This document shows, one piece after another, positions 15,609 through 22,787 of a DNA stretch of 36,034 bases. Numbering within the stretch: position 1 is the stretch's first letter; every line of letters starts with the position of its first letter. The notes beneath the pieces were generated by a model that saw only the letters and a list, made by a program, of their open reading frames with translations, had not been told where the DNA came from and ran no database searches. The DNA comes from Candidatus Parcubacteria bacterium (GTDB taxonomy: Bacteria > Patescibacteriota > Minisyncoccia > UBA6257 > 2-01-FULL-56-20): contig DAHVRZ010000007.1 in assembly GCA_027324805.1 (NCBI GenBank), positions 1-36,034 of the forward strand, written 5' to 3'. The position numbers and the translations under genes are program-made.

Positions 15609-16118
15609 ATGTTAATCGCCGAGTGGGATCATGAAGAATACTTAGTAAAAGCGGTATTTGTCGTGAGTATTGCGACGCTCTTATTTGGTATCGCCCTGTT
15701 TTACGTTTCAAACCGAAAAGACGATCTAAATACCACAATTATCGCAGCTGGCAATGCACGGATCCAATTCGAAGCGACTTCTGAAGACCTTCTGCTTGCT
15801 AACGACCTCCATAAATATGTAGGGACCGTGCCATTAAATTCGTTTATGTGGATGGCATATTATGGGCTCTCGGGGATTGAGCCAACTTCCTCACTATCTC
15901 CAACCAACAGCACAACTATGGCTGATTATCTCGTGCAGGTCAGCAACTCTATCAATGATTACAACAACGCCATCACAGCGCTCGATAACGAATCGCATTG
16001 GTACGGCGTTGCTCAGGATTTCCTTTTTTGGCTGGAAAGCATATTACAACTCATTACTGTTATATTAGCATCCCGCTTATCTGTCATAAGCGCCCGACGA
16101 CCGGCACGCCTTGGTTAG
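15609..16118 (+). CDS. Unrecognised membrane protein with two transmembrane helices
   Basis: 169 aa from the ATG at 15609, which has GAGG 4 nt upstream; a longer frame starts at 15567. A hydrophobic helix near residues 12-35 (AVFVVSIATLLFGIALFYV) and another near 140-160 (FLFWLESILQLITVILAS) flank a ~100-residue soluble part without a motif I recognise. The N- and C-termini are probably on the same side. It is the first gene of the tRNA-Glu island and the only one there on the plus strand. Codon use is more A/T-rich than in the flanking core genes. Confidence 0.65.
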   Translation: MLIAEWDHEEYLVKAVFVVSIATLLFGIALFYVSNRKDDLNTTIIAAGNARIQFEATSEDLLLANDLHKYVGTVPLNSFMWMAYYGLSGIEPTSSLSPTNSTTMADYLVQVSNSINDYNNAITALDNESHWYGVAQDFLFWLESILQLITVILASRLSVISARRPARLG

Positions 16119-16165
16119 AGGTGTGCGCGGGTGGTGAAGTGAAACGGAATATCAAAGTTACTACT

Positions 16166-16987
16166 CTAGTAACCGACCGACTGAGTACCTGAGGATGTGG
16201 CCGTAGTAGAAGCGGTGGATGTCGCAACGAATGTCGCAGCCCGCGGCGCAAGTGCGGCCTGAACGGATTGGTAGCTATTTCTTGTATCGTGATCCTTCAC
16301 ATCATAACTCCAAAGAATCTCGTGGGGATACGCTGCTTGGAGTGCTATAAAGCGGTTATTTTGACTGGCAACTGCTTTCAGTTGATCCACACTCAAAGTG
16401 TTTGTCCCGCTGATTAAGGTTAACGCTCCGGCGTAGGGCCAGAGATCATAAGTCCCATTATTATAACGAGTCGCGAAAAGATAAGTATCTCCGGGCTGTA
16501 AGAGATAATTTGAGGAATTAATACTGCTGCTAGGCGCAAAAGTATCACCGCCTTGAACTACAAATAGTGAATTTCCTTCATAGCCTCCTACCTGATTTAC
16601 GGTGACCGTCTCTTGTAAGTTGCCCTTAATATTCGATATTACCTCTACCGAGAATTGGGTAATTGGGATGTTAAAGCGAGAATCAAGAGGAACTATTCTA
16701 GTGTTTACCCTTCCCACCACCTTCCCAACAAAGACATTATGAGAAGCGCCGAGGAGCACTCGATCATCAGCTAAATTTGAGGCAAACTGCATATCGATGC
16801 CGACAGTCTTGGAGTTTATGGGTGAGGTTGGGGCTTGAGAAGATGTTGTCGGAGTAGACATGTTACTCGAAGCCAACACTACATTTCCATTTGAGGAACG
16901 GTGTGACGTTGAGAACATAAATGCGAAAACTATCCCTGACAGCGCCAATCCAGAAATCCCTATCTTGAACAATATGGTTTTCGACAT
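16166..16987 (-). CDS. Exported or membrane-anchored protein of unknown function
   Basis: 273 aa. One hydrophobic segment (ILFKIGISGLALSGIVFAFM) precedes a Ser/Thr/Pro-rich linker and a ~150-residue beta-rich domain containing HNVFVGKVVGRVNTR and QETVTVNQVGGYEG. A low-complexity Ala/Thr/Ser tail follows. No family recognised. A Shine-Dalgarno-like AGAGGA lies 7 nt before the ATG, unlike the leaderless genes outside the island. It is last in a minus-strand group with the genes at 17013 and 17524 (gaps 25 and 34 bp), so the three are probably one operon. Confidence 0.75.
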   Translation of the reverse strand: MSKTILFKIGISGLALSGIVFAFMFSTSHRSSNGNVVLASSNMSTPTTSSQAPTSPINSKTVGIDMQFASNLADDRVLLGASHNVFVGKVVGRVNTRIVPLDSRFNIPITQFSVEVISNIKGNLQETVTVNQVGGYEGNSLFVVQGGDTFAPSSSINSSNYLLQPGDTYLFATRYNNGTYDLWPYAGALTLISGTNTLSVDQLKAVASQNNRFIALQAAYPHEILWSYDVKDHDTRNSYQSVQAALAPRAATFVATSTASTTATSSGTQSVGY

Positions 16988-17012
16988 TTCAGTGTCCTCT
17001 TCTAATTACGAC

Positions 17013-17489
17013 TTATTGTCCTTGAAGGGTCGTACAATTGTATGTTGAAAGATCTACAGAAGGCGCCGGCCGAGGGCCTTCATCAGTGAACGTATCCTCG
17101 GCGATCTGCCTTCCTGAAGCATCGTAATAAAAAGTAGTTCCGCTATACCCACTACTAGTGACAATTACGTAGATGACCTGACTATTCTTAACACATCTTT
17201 TAAGAGAGCTGAGGGAGCTCGAAACTTGATTATATTTGTCTTGTACCGAAACGGGTACCATAGCCGAGACGCTCGACGACGCAATAACCGAAGAAGATGT
17301 CGATTGCAATGCGGGGGTAGAAGACTGAGACAACCCGGTTTGACTTCCTCCAGTCGATACCGAACTAGATCCCTGAGGCTGACCCTGCCCTGCAGGGGGC
17401 AAAGATACGTTTTGACGACCCATCCAAAAGAACCAGACTCCCACCACGAGAACCGCTATACCAATCGCAGCGATGATATATGATTTCAT
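17013..17489 (-). CDS. Small membrane-anchored protein of unknown function
   Basis: 158 aa from the ATG at 17489; a TTG at 17507 would add six residues. One transmembrane helix (YIIAAIGIAVLVVGVWFFW) is followed by a Ser/Gln-rich linker and a ~70-residue C-terminal domain with two cysteines (KRCVKNSQ and YNCTTLQ) that could form a disulphide. No family recognised. It lies between the protease gene and the exported protein at 16166, in the same orientation. Confidence 0.7.
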   Translation of the reverse strand: MKSYIIAAIGIAVLVVGVWFFWMGRQNVSLPPAGQGQPQGSSSVSTGGSQTGLSQSSTPALQSTSSSVIASSSVSAMVPVSVQDKYNQVSSSLSSLKRCVKNSQVIYVIVTSSGYSGTTFYYDASGRQIAEDTFTDEGPRPAPSVDLSTYNCTTLQGQ

Positions 17490-17523
17490 ATGTTTCTTTA
17501 GTTTCAATTAGTTAATCGACTTA

Positions 17524-19716
17524 TTAATTCCCCCACAAATAATTATAGTCACTGATGTCCTGTGCCCCCAAAATGGTTTGTGAGGTTTGTGCATAATACA
17601 TAATATTCCCATAGACGCTATGATCTAGACCTAAAGCATGGCCCAACTCATGAGTTGCTGTATTTTGAATTTCATTTGAAGTGCTACTCGCAAGATAATA
17701 GGAATTAAAATCTATACCTCCTGGAGTGGTTCCGGATGCCGGATACCAAAGTGCCACAATATCCGTCCAAGGATAAGTAGAACTATCAACGTCATCTAAA
17801 ATTATGTTTGCAGTACTGGTGGAAGAAGTAGAGGCAATACTTATAGGACCTACAGCATTCCATGTATTAACTGCTGCATTCCATTGTGTAGAATATTGGG
17901 TTGAGCTTGCCCAAAGTATCTTTCCATTTTCCACCGAAGGCACCCATTGAAAATCTATATAGTGCGGCCCCATCGGCGAAGAACTCACAAAGGTTGGACT
18001 GCCATCCTGGGCGGATGTCGCATTACCACTCACTAATTCTGTAGAGGTGCCATTGAGCGGCCAGTAGGCAATCAATCCGGTACTGGTAGGTAAAATTTCC
18101 TCATTGGCGGTTGAGGTGATATCCGCCGCTGATCGCTGAATATCCCACAATCTCACCTCGGCCAGGTCACCGTTAAAGTAGTTCGTCGAAGATAGCGCGG
18201 ATCTTCCAAGCCACACCGAACTGGTAGTGGACGAATTGAAGCAATCGGTAGTGGTTTGTTCTTCGCCGTCAAACAGGAGCGAGAAAGGTGTCGAGATCGC
18301 AGACCCTTTTGTGATCGCAACCTGATGCCAATACCCCACCGCATCATCATTAGCCTCACGATCAGCAGCCTGAAGTTCAATCGACGAAGTTCCATTACAC
18401 GAAAGAGTTAGGTTGATTCCACTGCTATTTTTTGAAACCGTAAACCCTTCGCCGGTGCTCGTGCTTCGGTCATCAATGATCGTGCCTGCTGTCGATGTCG
18501 ATTTGTACCAAAACTCGATGGTAAATGGCCCCGTATCGGACAGCGCGGCGGTGGATACCGGCCACGCTAGCCCACTGCTTCCGTTGAAATACATACTCTC
18601 TTCGTTATTCGGAACGGCATTGATCGTAAAATCAACCGTGGAAGTTCCCGCAGGGCCGAACGATTGCCACGAAGAAGAACTCCCATCCGAAGCTACGGCC
18701 CTTGCTTGCCAATGATAATTACCGTTCGATGCAATATAGGGCGTAAATATGCCATCTCCATTAGAGACGAAGGAGCTGGCAACATTCGCCGTCCCAGTGA
18801 ATGGAAATCCCGTGGGTTTTATTTCCACTTGGAGTTGAACGGTATTTGACGTTGCCGTGCCAAGGGTGGCCCCAAATTCAACCGTGGTAGTGTCCACCAC
18901 GCCACCTTCGCTTATTGTAGTAGTTTGGTCTGGATAATACTGATTTAATGATGAAAAATAGGTGCCCAAATCACCGGTATAGAGACTGGAAATTTCTGTT
19001 GGCGTAAGTATGCGGGAAAAGAAGGCGAAATCATCCATATTGCCACTAAAGTAATGGTTTGTATCATTACTGTAGCCGTGCCAATCGCCGATCATGTTAT
19101 AGGTACCAGAGTAGGCACCCATAGTTCCGGAATATGATGCCACTTGGGTGCCATCCAGATAAACGGTCTGCGTTGAATTCCCATATGTGATAGCGAAGAA
19201 CTGCCATTGGCCGGCGGTGACGTTCCCTCCTTGAGCGCAACCGCTCAATCCCGCAAAACAAAAATAAAGTTCTCCCCCACTCCCAAGGCCGAATAAGAAT
19301 CCACTATTGTTCGATTCATTAATCGCTTCGACGATGCCCATTGTCGAAGATATGTTTTGTGGATCGATCCATCCGGTAATGGTAAAGGGACCTGCTGGCG
19401 GAGTCGTGGATAGCGTAATTACACTATTGCCACCATTGAGGTTTGCTCCTTGGCCGAATTTTCCATATTGCGTTCCATAGGAAACATTGGCACCGCTTCC
19501 ATTGTTATTTCCCATCGTATCACTCGCATTCCCTTCGAAGCGGTAATAGGAAACCAAATTCGCATCGTTATAAAGGGGTGTGTAATATAATTCTTCAGCA
19601 GCCGCATGCGCGGCGGAAGTCTTCAAAAAAACACCGCCCATTACAAAGGCGGCAGCTAAAAGCAATATTAGTGCATAACGCGATGACCATCTTCTCAAAC
19701 CAAGGGCATCGTTCAT
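17524..19716 (-). CDS. Secreted matrixin-type zinc metalloprotease with two LamG domains
   Basis: 730 aa from the ATG at 19716. A signal sequence (YALILLLAAAFVMGGVFL, then AAHAAAE) is followed by a LamG domain (about 45-245: LVSYYRFEGN, TVYLDGTQVASYSG, DFAFFSRILTPTEI). A short beta region (YHWQARAVASDGSSSSW) and a second LamG domain (about 370-570, FTIEFWYKS through GDLAEVRLWDI) come next. The C-terminal catalytic domain has HELGHALGLDH (H-E-x-x-H-x-x-G-x-x-H) and NIMYY as the Met-turn. All zinc ligands are present, so activity is expected. The catalytic domain is at the C-terminus behind two binding domains. Substrate unknown; extracellular polymers or host-cell surface proteins are plausible. 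Confidence 0.9.
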   Translation of the reverse strand: MNDALGLRRWSSRYALILLLAAAFVMGGVFLKTSAAHAAAEELYYTPLYNDANLVSYYRFEGNASDTMGNNNGSGANVSYGTQYGKFGQGANLNGGNSVITLSTTPPAGPFTITGWIDPQNISSTMGIVEAINESNNSGFLFGLGSGGELYFCFAGLSGCAQGGNVTAGQWQFFAITYGNSTQTVYLDGTQVASYSGTMGAYSGTYNMIGDWHGYSNDTNHYFSGNMDDFAFFSRILTPTEISSLYTGDLGTYFSSLNQYYPDQTTTISEGGVVDTTTVEFGATLGTATSNTVQLQVEIKPTGFPFTGTANVASSFVSNGDGIFTPYIASNGNYHWQARAVASDGSSSSWQSFGPAGTSTVDFTINAVPNNEESMYFNGSSGLAWPVSTAALSDTGPFTIEFWYKSTSTAGTIIDDRSTSTGEGFTVSKNSSGINLTLSCNGTSSIELQAADREANDDAVGYWHQVAITKGSAISTPFSLLFDGEEQTTTDCFNSSTTSSVWLGRSALSSTNYFNGDLAEVRLWDIQRSAADITSTANEEILPTSTGLIAYWPLNGTSTELVSGNATSAQDGSPTFVSSSPMGPHYIDFQWVPSVENGKILWASSTQYSTQWNAAVNTWNAVGPISIASTSSTSTANIILDDVDSSTYPWTDIVALWYPASGTTPGGIDFNSYYLASSTSNEIQNTATHELGHALGLDHSVYGNIMYYAQTSQTILGAQDISDYNYLWGN

Positions 19717-19735
19717 GGTAACTTGGCTCGATTCA

Positions 19736-19741
19736 ATTATA
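19736..19741 (-). promoter_or_regulatory. Extended -10 promoter of the metalloprotease operon
   Basis: TGC-TATAAT lies 19 nt before the ATG at 19716, giving a leader of about 12 nt. No Shine-Dalgarno sequence is visible. Confidence 0.5.
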
Positions 19742-19845
19742 GCATACGTGCGATTTGCATTAATGCCACTATCACATCCATGCAAACCCCCAAATAAGTC
19801 TTTGTAAAAAACCACAATAAACGCTATACCCATACGACAGAGAAA

Positions 19846-19874
19846 GTTATGCCACCTTGTTCAGGTGGCATAAC
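19846..19874. other. Perfect 12-bp hairpin in island repeat copy 1
   Basis: GTTATGCCACCT pairs fully with AGGTGGCATAAC around the loop TGTTC. On the minus strand it is followed by TTTCTC, so it might also act as a weak terminator for minus-strand transcripts. Confidence 0.8.
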
Positions 19875-19995
19875 CCGGTACAATGCGAGAAGAACCTTCC
19901 CATTCTTCTATGCAATATGTAACATGTCGTCGCTCTCGATTGCTTTCGAGACCTCTCTCAGCAGCGGTTCCCAAGTTCGAGGTACGTCCTGATGT

Positions 19996-20002
19996 GGGCT
20001 AC
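19996..20002 (+). repeat. Attachment-like core GGGCTAC in repeat copy 1
   Basis: TCCTGATGTGGGCTAC (19987-20002) is identical to 22589-22604 and near-identical to 22172-22187. It ends in the same seven bases as tRNA-Glu. Confidence 0.5.
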
Positions 20003-20131
20003 GGATAGGCCGCCTTCAAAACACCAGTATTTATGCGGCTTTCTCAATCGCGAATATGATGACCCTTGCGGGGAATCGAACGTTCGGGATTTTCCGTATG
20101 CCCCACGGGAATCGTTCCCGGGAAGCGGTGG

Positions 20132-20341
20132 CTATCTGAAGTCCTTATGGAAGGGCATCATCCGAAGCGGCAGGGCATCTCCCTTGCCGTCGTCCCCTTC
20201 GTATTTTTCCATCAAGCCACACAGGCTATCAAAGAGACTGAGCATGCGGAGCGCTTCCGGGTATGGGAGCACCACGCCGTACTCCTCCGCGTAGTCATCG
20301 ATGAAGTCCTGCACCACTTCCTCTGGGTAACCGTATCCCAT
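20132..20341 (-). CDS. Small acidic protein of unknown function
   Basis: 69 aa. It is acidic in the N-terminal half (EEVVQDFIDDYAEEYGVVLP) with a leucine-rich helix, ALRMLSLFDSLCGLMEKY. The EYG-VLP-EAL-ML pattern resembles small proteins seen often in Parcubacteria, with no function known to me. A TACAAT lies 9 nt before the ATG. It sits between repeat copy 1 and the tail-anchored protein gene. The 184 bases up to 20525 contain nothing I can identify. Confidence 0.6.
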   Translation of the reverse strand: MGYGYPEEVVQDFIDDYAEEYGVVLPYPEALRMLSLFDSLCGLMEKYEGDDGKGDALPLRMMPFHKDFR

Positions 20342-20525
20342 GAGGAATGCATTGTATTATTTTCCCCGCCTCGATCCGACCTTTATAGCTCGAAGCGTAG
20401 GACACATCCTATCAGGTGGGTGGGATGCCTCAAGGTAGCATGATCTGCCGCTGGAGCAGGATTTACAGTCGCGACATATTACTGAATGATGATAACGCGA
20501 CCCAATCAGAGTCTAATTGCCACAT

Positions 20526-20870
20526 CTATAAACGAAACAGCGACATAAGGATTTGAAAGAGACCAACAAGCACTAAAGCTCCCGTCAGCCACATCATGGC
20601 TTTAGCATGCTTCTCATTGCTACGCGCAAGCCTTTCATTCGATTCAATGAGTAACTGAAAGGCTCGATCAAGAACGACCCTGTCCTGCATAGACGATTGC
20701 TCCATCTGGAGCGAGGCAATCTGTAATGATTCAGCAATATCCAACGAGGCTGAGGCGGTCGCAATACCAACATGGTGCGCAGATTGAGCACCAACGCCAA
20801 ACCTAGACGCCTTGAGATTCTCAATTGCTTCAACCACCTCTTCATTTCTATGTTTGTTTGTTAACTCCAT
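20526..20870 (-). CDS. Tail-anchored coiled-coil protein, partner of the ATPase-STAS gene
   Basis: 114 aa. Residues 1-90 are polar, helix-forming and likely coiled-coil (EVVEAIENLKAS, MEQSSMQDRVVLDRAFQLLIESNERLARSNEKH is split over this stretch). The C-terminus is one transmembrane helix, MMWLTGALVLVGLFQILMSL, so the protein is tail-anchored with its bulk in the cytoplasm. It starts 23 bp after the ATPase gene, on the same strand, and is probably co-transcribed. It could be a membrane tether or output partner for that protein; this is inference from position only. Confidence 0.7.
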   Translation of the reverse strand: MELTNKHRNEEVVEAIENLKASRFGVGAQSAHHVGIATASASLDIAESLQIASLQMEQSSMQDRVVLDRAFQLLIESNERLARSNEKHAKAMMWLTGALVLVGLFQILMSLFRL

Positions 20871-20893
20871 TGCTCTAGAGTGGTCTGTTGCTC

Positions 20894-21916
20894 TTAACTC
20901 GGCTGGTTGGCCAACCCGCGCTTAATCATTGCTTCGACTTCTTCGTTTGCATTCACATATCGAATCATGATGTCCGGATGCTCGCCTTGAAAAACGCGAA
21001 ACACCTCGTCCACAAAAGCCTGGCCCACCGAGTTCACGCTACGGAAATCAAGCACTACCTGCCTGAATTTCTCAAGACCCATAAGGAGTCGCTTCGCCTG
21101 TGATCGCGATACGTGAGGATCATTCGGGTCTGAACTCAAGGCAACCGCCACAATAGTCTTGCCAAACCCTATTTCCTGATCCGAGTATTGATCCATCACC
21201 TCTTTCGGGGTGCGAGTGGCATTCAGCGACAGCACCATATCGATGCATGTGCCCTTGCCAAACGACTCCCTCTTTTCAGGGGATAGGAACCATTCCTCAC
21301 CCTGGAACGTGTAGAACAAGTCGTCTGAAAGAATCGAGAACTTATCGAAGATGCGCGAGGTGAAGAAAATACCCTCCCCCGTGTGCTTTGTGGGATCGGT
21401 GGTGAATTTGCCCTTCGAAAGATGGAGGATGGCTTCTCTCATGAAGTCCAAATGAAGAGCATCTTGAATCTTATGGAAAATGCCGACGCCATTATCCATA
21501 ATCATCAACTCAAGCTCATCCTCCCGGATATCAAGCGTCACAAAGAGTACTGTCCCCTCTGAATGGTCGATAACATTGTTTACCATTTCAGTGAAACCAT
21601 ACGCGCATATCCCCTGAATGTTCTCCGGGAAGCGTCGGAGTAATGGTCTGATGTATTGTGACCAGACACGATCTTCTGCAAGTGTTGCCGTGATTGGAAG
21701 AGCGAAGTCGATATGGTTTCCCGAAGCGCTGAAATAACGGGTCCACCGAGTCCGGCCAACTTGAATGATGGTTCCCGCCGCCGCCTCGCGCGCAATGTAT
21801 TCATGCGCGCGCTGACGGGAGAATCCAAAGCGATCAGCAACGACCGACACTATATCGGATGGATGGTCCGCAATATTCTCAAAGATGAAGTCGCGGACGG
21901 CGGGTGTATCTTGCAT
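20894..21916 (-). CDS. HTH - GHKL ATPase - STAS-like (DUF4325) regulatory protein
   Basis: 340 aa in three parts. Residues ~1-70: a winged-helix-type HTH (DRFGFSRQRAHEYIAREAAA). Residues ~85-235: a GHKL/HATPase domain with N-box EMVNNVIDHS, G1 box DNGVGI and G2 region HTGEGIFFTSRIFD, like anti-sigma kinases such as SpoIIAB. Residues ~240-335: a STAS-like DUF4325 domain (VVLDFRSVNSVGQAFVDEVF), like an anti-sigma-antagonist fold. Kinase-like and antagonist-like modules plus a DNA-binding head in one chain suggest a self-contained switch. No His-kinase phospho-acceptor domain is seen. A tandem 9-bp array abuts the start codon and may be its operator. Confidence 0.85.
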   Translation of the reverse strand: MQDTPAVRDFIFENIADHPSDIVSVVADRFGFSRQRAHEYIAREAAAGTIIQVGRTRWTRYFSASGNHIDFALPITATLAEDRVWSQYIRPLLRRFPENIQGICAYGFTEMVNNVIDHSEGTVLFVTLDIREDELELMIMDNGVGIFHKIQDALHLDFMREAILHLSKGKFTTDPTKHTGEGIFFTSRIFDKFSILSDDLFYTFQGEEWFLSPEKRESFGKGTCIDMVLSLNATRTPKEVMDQYSDQEIGFGKTIVAVALSSDPNDPHVSRSQAKRLLMGLEKFRQVVLDFRSVNSVGQAFVDEVFRVFQGEHPDIMIRYVNANEEVEAMIKRGLANQPS

Positions 21917-21918
21917 TA

Positions 21919-21953
21919 GGGTATATAGGGTATATAGGCTATATAGCTATATA
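21919..21953 (-). promoter_or_regulatory. Tandem 9-bp operator-like array upstream of the HTH-ATPase gene
   Basis: On the plus strand: GGGTATATA, GGGTATATA, GGCTATATA, GCTATATA in a row, ending 2 nt before the ATG at 21916. The last two units also form a 14-bp perfect palindrome, TATATAGCTATATA (21940-21953). The TATATA nearest the start (5 nt away) could be the -10 box, so a protein bound to the array would cover the promoter. Self-regulation by the HTH domain is an inference. Confidence 0.65.
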
Positions 21954-22030
21954 TTACGGCCTTATAAGTCTTTGTAAACCCCTAAATACTTCTTTGTAAA
22001 CCCTGCGGTAGAATCTATACCGTAAAGAAG

Positions 22031-22059
22031 GTTATGCCACCTTGTTCAGGTGGCATAAC
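22031..22059. other. Perfect 12-bp hairpin in island repeat copy 2
   Basis: Identical in stem and loop to 19846-19874; on the minus strand it is followed by CTTCTTT. Confidence 0.8.
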
Positions 22060-22180
22060 CCGGTACAATGCGAGAAGAACATTGTAGTTCCTCTACGCAA
22101 AGCGCAACGTTGCGTCGTTCTCGATTGCTTTTGAAATCTCTTTCAACAGTGCGTCCCAAGTTCGAGGTACGTCCCGATGT

Positions 22181-22195
22181 GGGCTACACAATACC
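22181..22195 (+). repeat. Putative right attachment site
   Basis: GGGCTACACAATACC is identical to the 3' end of tRNA-Glu plus 8 following bases (15404-15418). A second GGGCTAC, preceded by CCCCTCGA like the tRNA T-arm end, follows at 22216-22222. Confidence 0.6.
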
Positions 22196-22368
22196 GTTCC
22201 AAACCTGCCCCTCGAGGGCTACGCGTAGGCCGCCTTCAAAACACGAATATTTATGCGGCTCCCTCAATCTCGAATGTGATGATCCTTGCAGGGAATCGAA
22301 CTTTCGAGATTTTCCGTATGCCCCACAGGAAAGGATATTCGCGTTATCTAATCCCAAAAGCCGCCGCA

Positions 22369-22563
22369 TCATGGACTGGTAAGCTCGACCGACATCTGCC
22401 CGACATCGGAGCCGTTCGTCACGAGTTGGAGAGTGTAGGCGCCTGTAGCAGGGAGAGTGAGATGGCTGGCAAGATTCCCGCTCCCAGGGGCCCAGGAACT
22501 CGCGATCTTGGAACCGCTGGGGCTGAAAATGGTAAAGCTAATTCGCCTTTTGTAAAGAGTTGG
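22369..22563 (-). pseudogene. Decayed C-terminal fragment of an exported beta-sandwich protein
   Basis: A 64-codon minus-strand frame without a start codon lies between in-frame stops. It reads ISFTIFSPSGSKIASSWAPG, then LPATGAYTLQLVTNGSDVGQ and MSVELTSP. This is the pattern of pre-peptidase C-terminal/bacterial Ig-like beta-sandwich repeats (FTLFSPSG, LPATGTYTL) in large secreted proteins. It looks like the remnant of a longer gene of which only the last domain is left, inside the island. Confidence 0.6.
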
Positions 22564-22588
22564 TTATCCATAGGGGCATAAGGCCCTA

Positions 22589-22604
22589 TCCTGATGTGGG
22601 CTAC
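22589..22604 (+). repeat. Third copy of the island core, right end of the island
   Basis: TCCTGATGTGGGCTAC is identical to 19987-20002. No further homology to the repeat block is seen on either side. It marks the point where host-like sequence resumes. 22605-22787 holds a possible -10 TATAAC (22716-22721) and no other gene. Confidence 0.55.
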
Positions 22605-22787
22605 TAACTGTATTTTTCGAACCGAAATCGATTACAGGCCTCTCTGCTTATATATTTGTGGTTCGAGGTTGGAAAATAGAATATCCCCACAATCGAAGGA
22701 ATATATTCCCGTTTGTATAACACCCCTACAGCGAGTACCATGAATGCATGGGTTCAAAGGTCGAAAGGGACCTTATTTCCTAAAACC

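Larger units (their letters stand above)
19790..20111. repeat. Island repeat block, copy 1 (possible structured RNA)
   Basis: Homologous to 21978-22330 over its length, with 50 bp identical (19846-19895 and 22031-22080). Parts in order on the plus strand: TTGTAA and TATACC spaced 17 bp (weak promoter), a perfect 12-bp hairpin with a 5-nt loop (19846-19874), a second hairpin (AGAAGAA with TTCTTCT), a core ending in GATGTGGGCTAC (to 20002), and a segment whose minus strand contains GTTCGATTCCCCG, like a tRNA T-arm. On the minus strand one frame runs 45 codons in both copies with no indel. Whether the block is RNA, a degenerate gene or a recombination target cannot be decided here. Confidence 0.75.
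21978..22330. repeat. Island repeat block, copy 2 (possible structured RNA)
   Basis: Second copy of the block at 19790-20111. It has TTGTAA and TATACC spaced 16 bp, the identical 12-bp hairpin (22031-22059), and a second hairpin whose arms differ from copy 1 but still pair (AGAAGAAC with GTTCCTCT, one mismatch). A 35-bp insertion (22188-22222) is flanked by GGGCTAC on both sides. The T-arm-like segment is present but less perfect. Confidence 0.75.

Noticed and set aside
19846-22059. Hairpin repeats as a retron or CRISPR-associated RNA
   Set aside because: No reverse transcriptase or cas gene lies in the window; only two copies are seen.
22184-22372. 62-codon minus frame in repeat copy 2
   Set aside because: The corresponding frame in copy 1 differs by many replacements and is broken by the 35-bp insertion; no start signal is seen.
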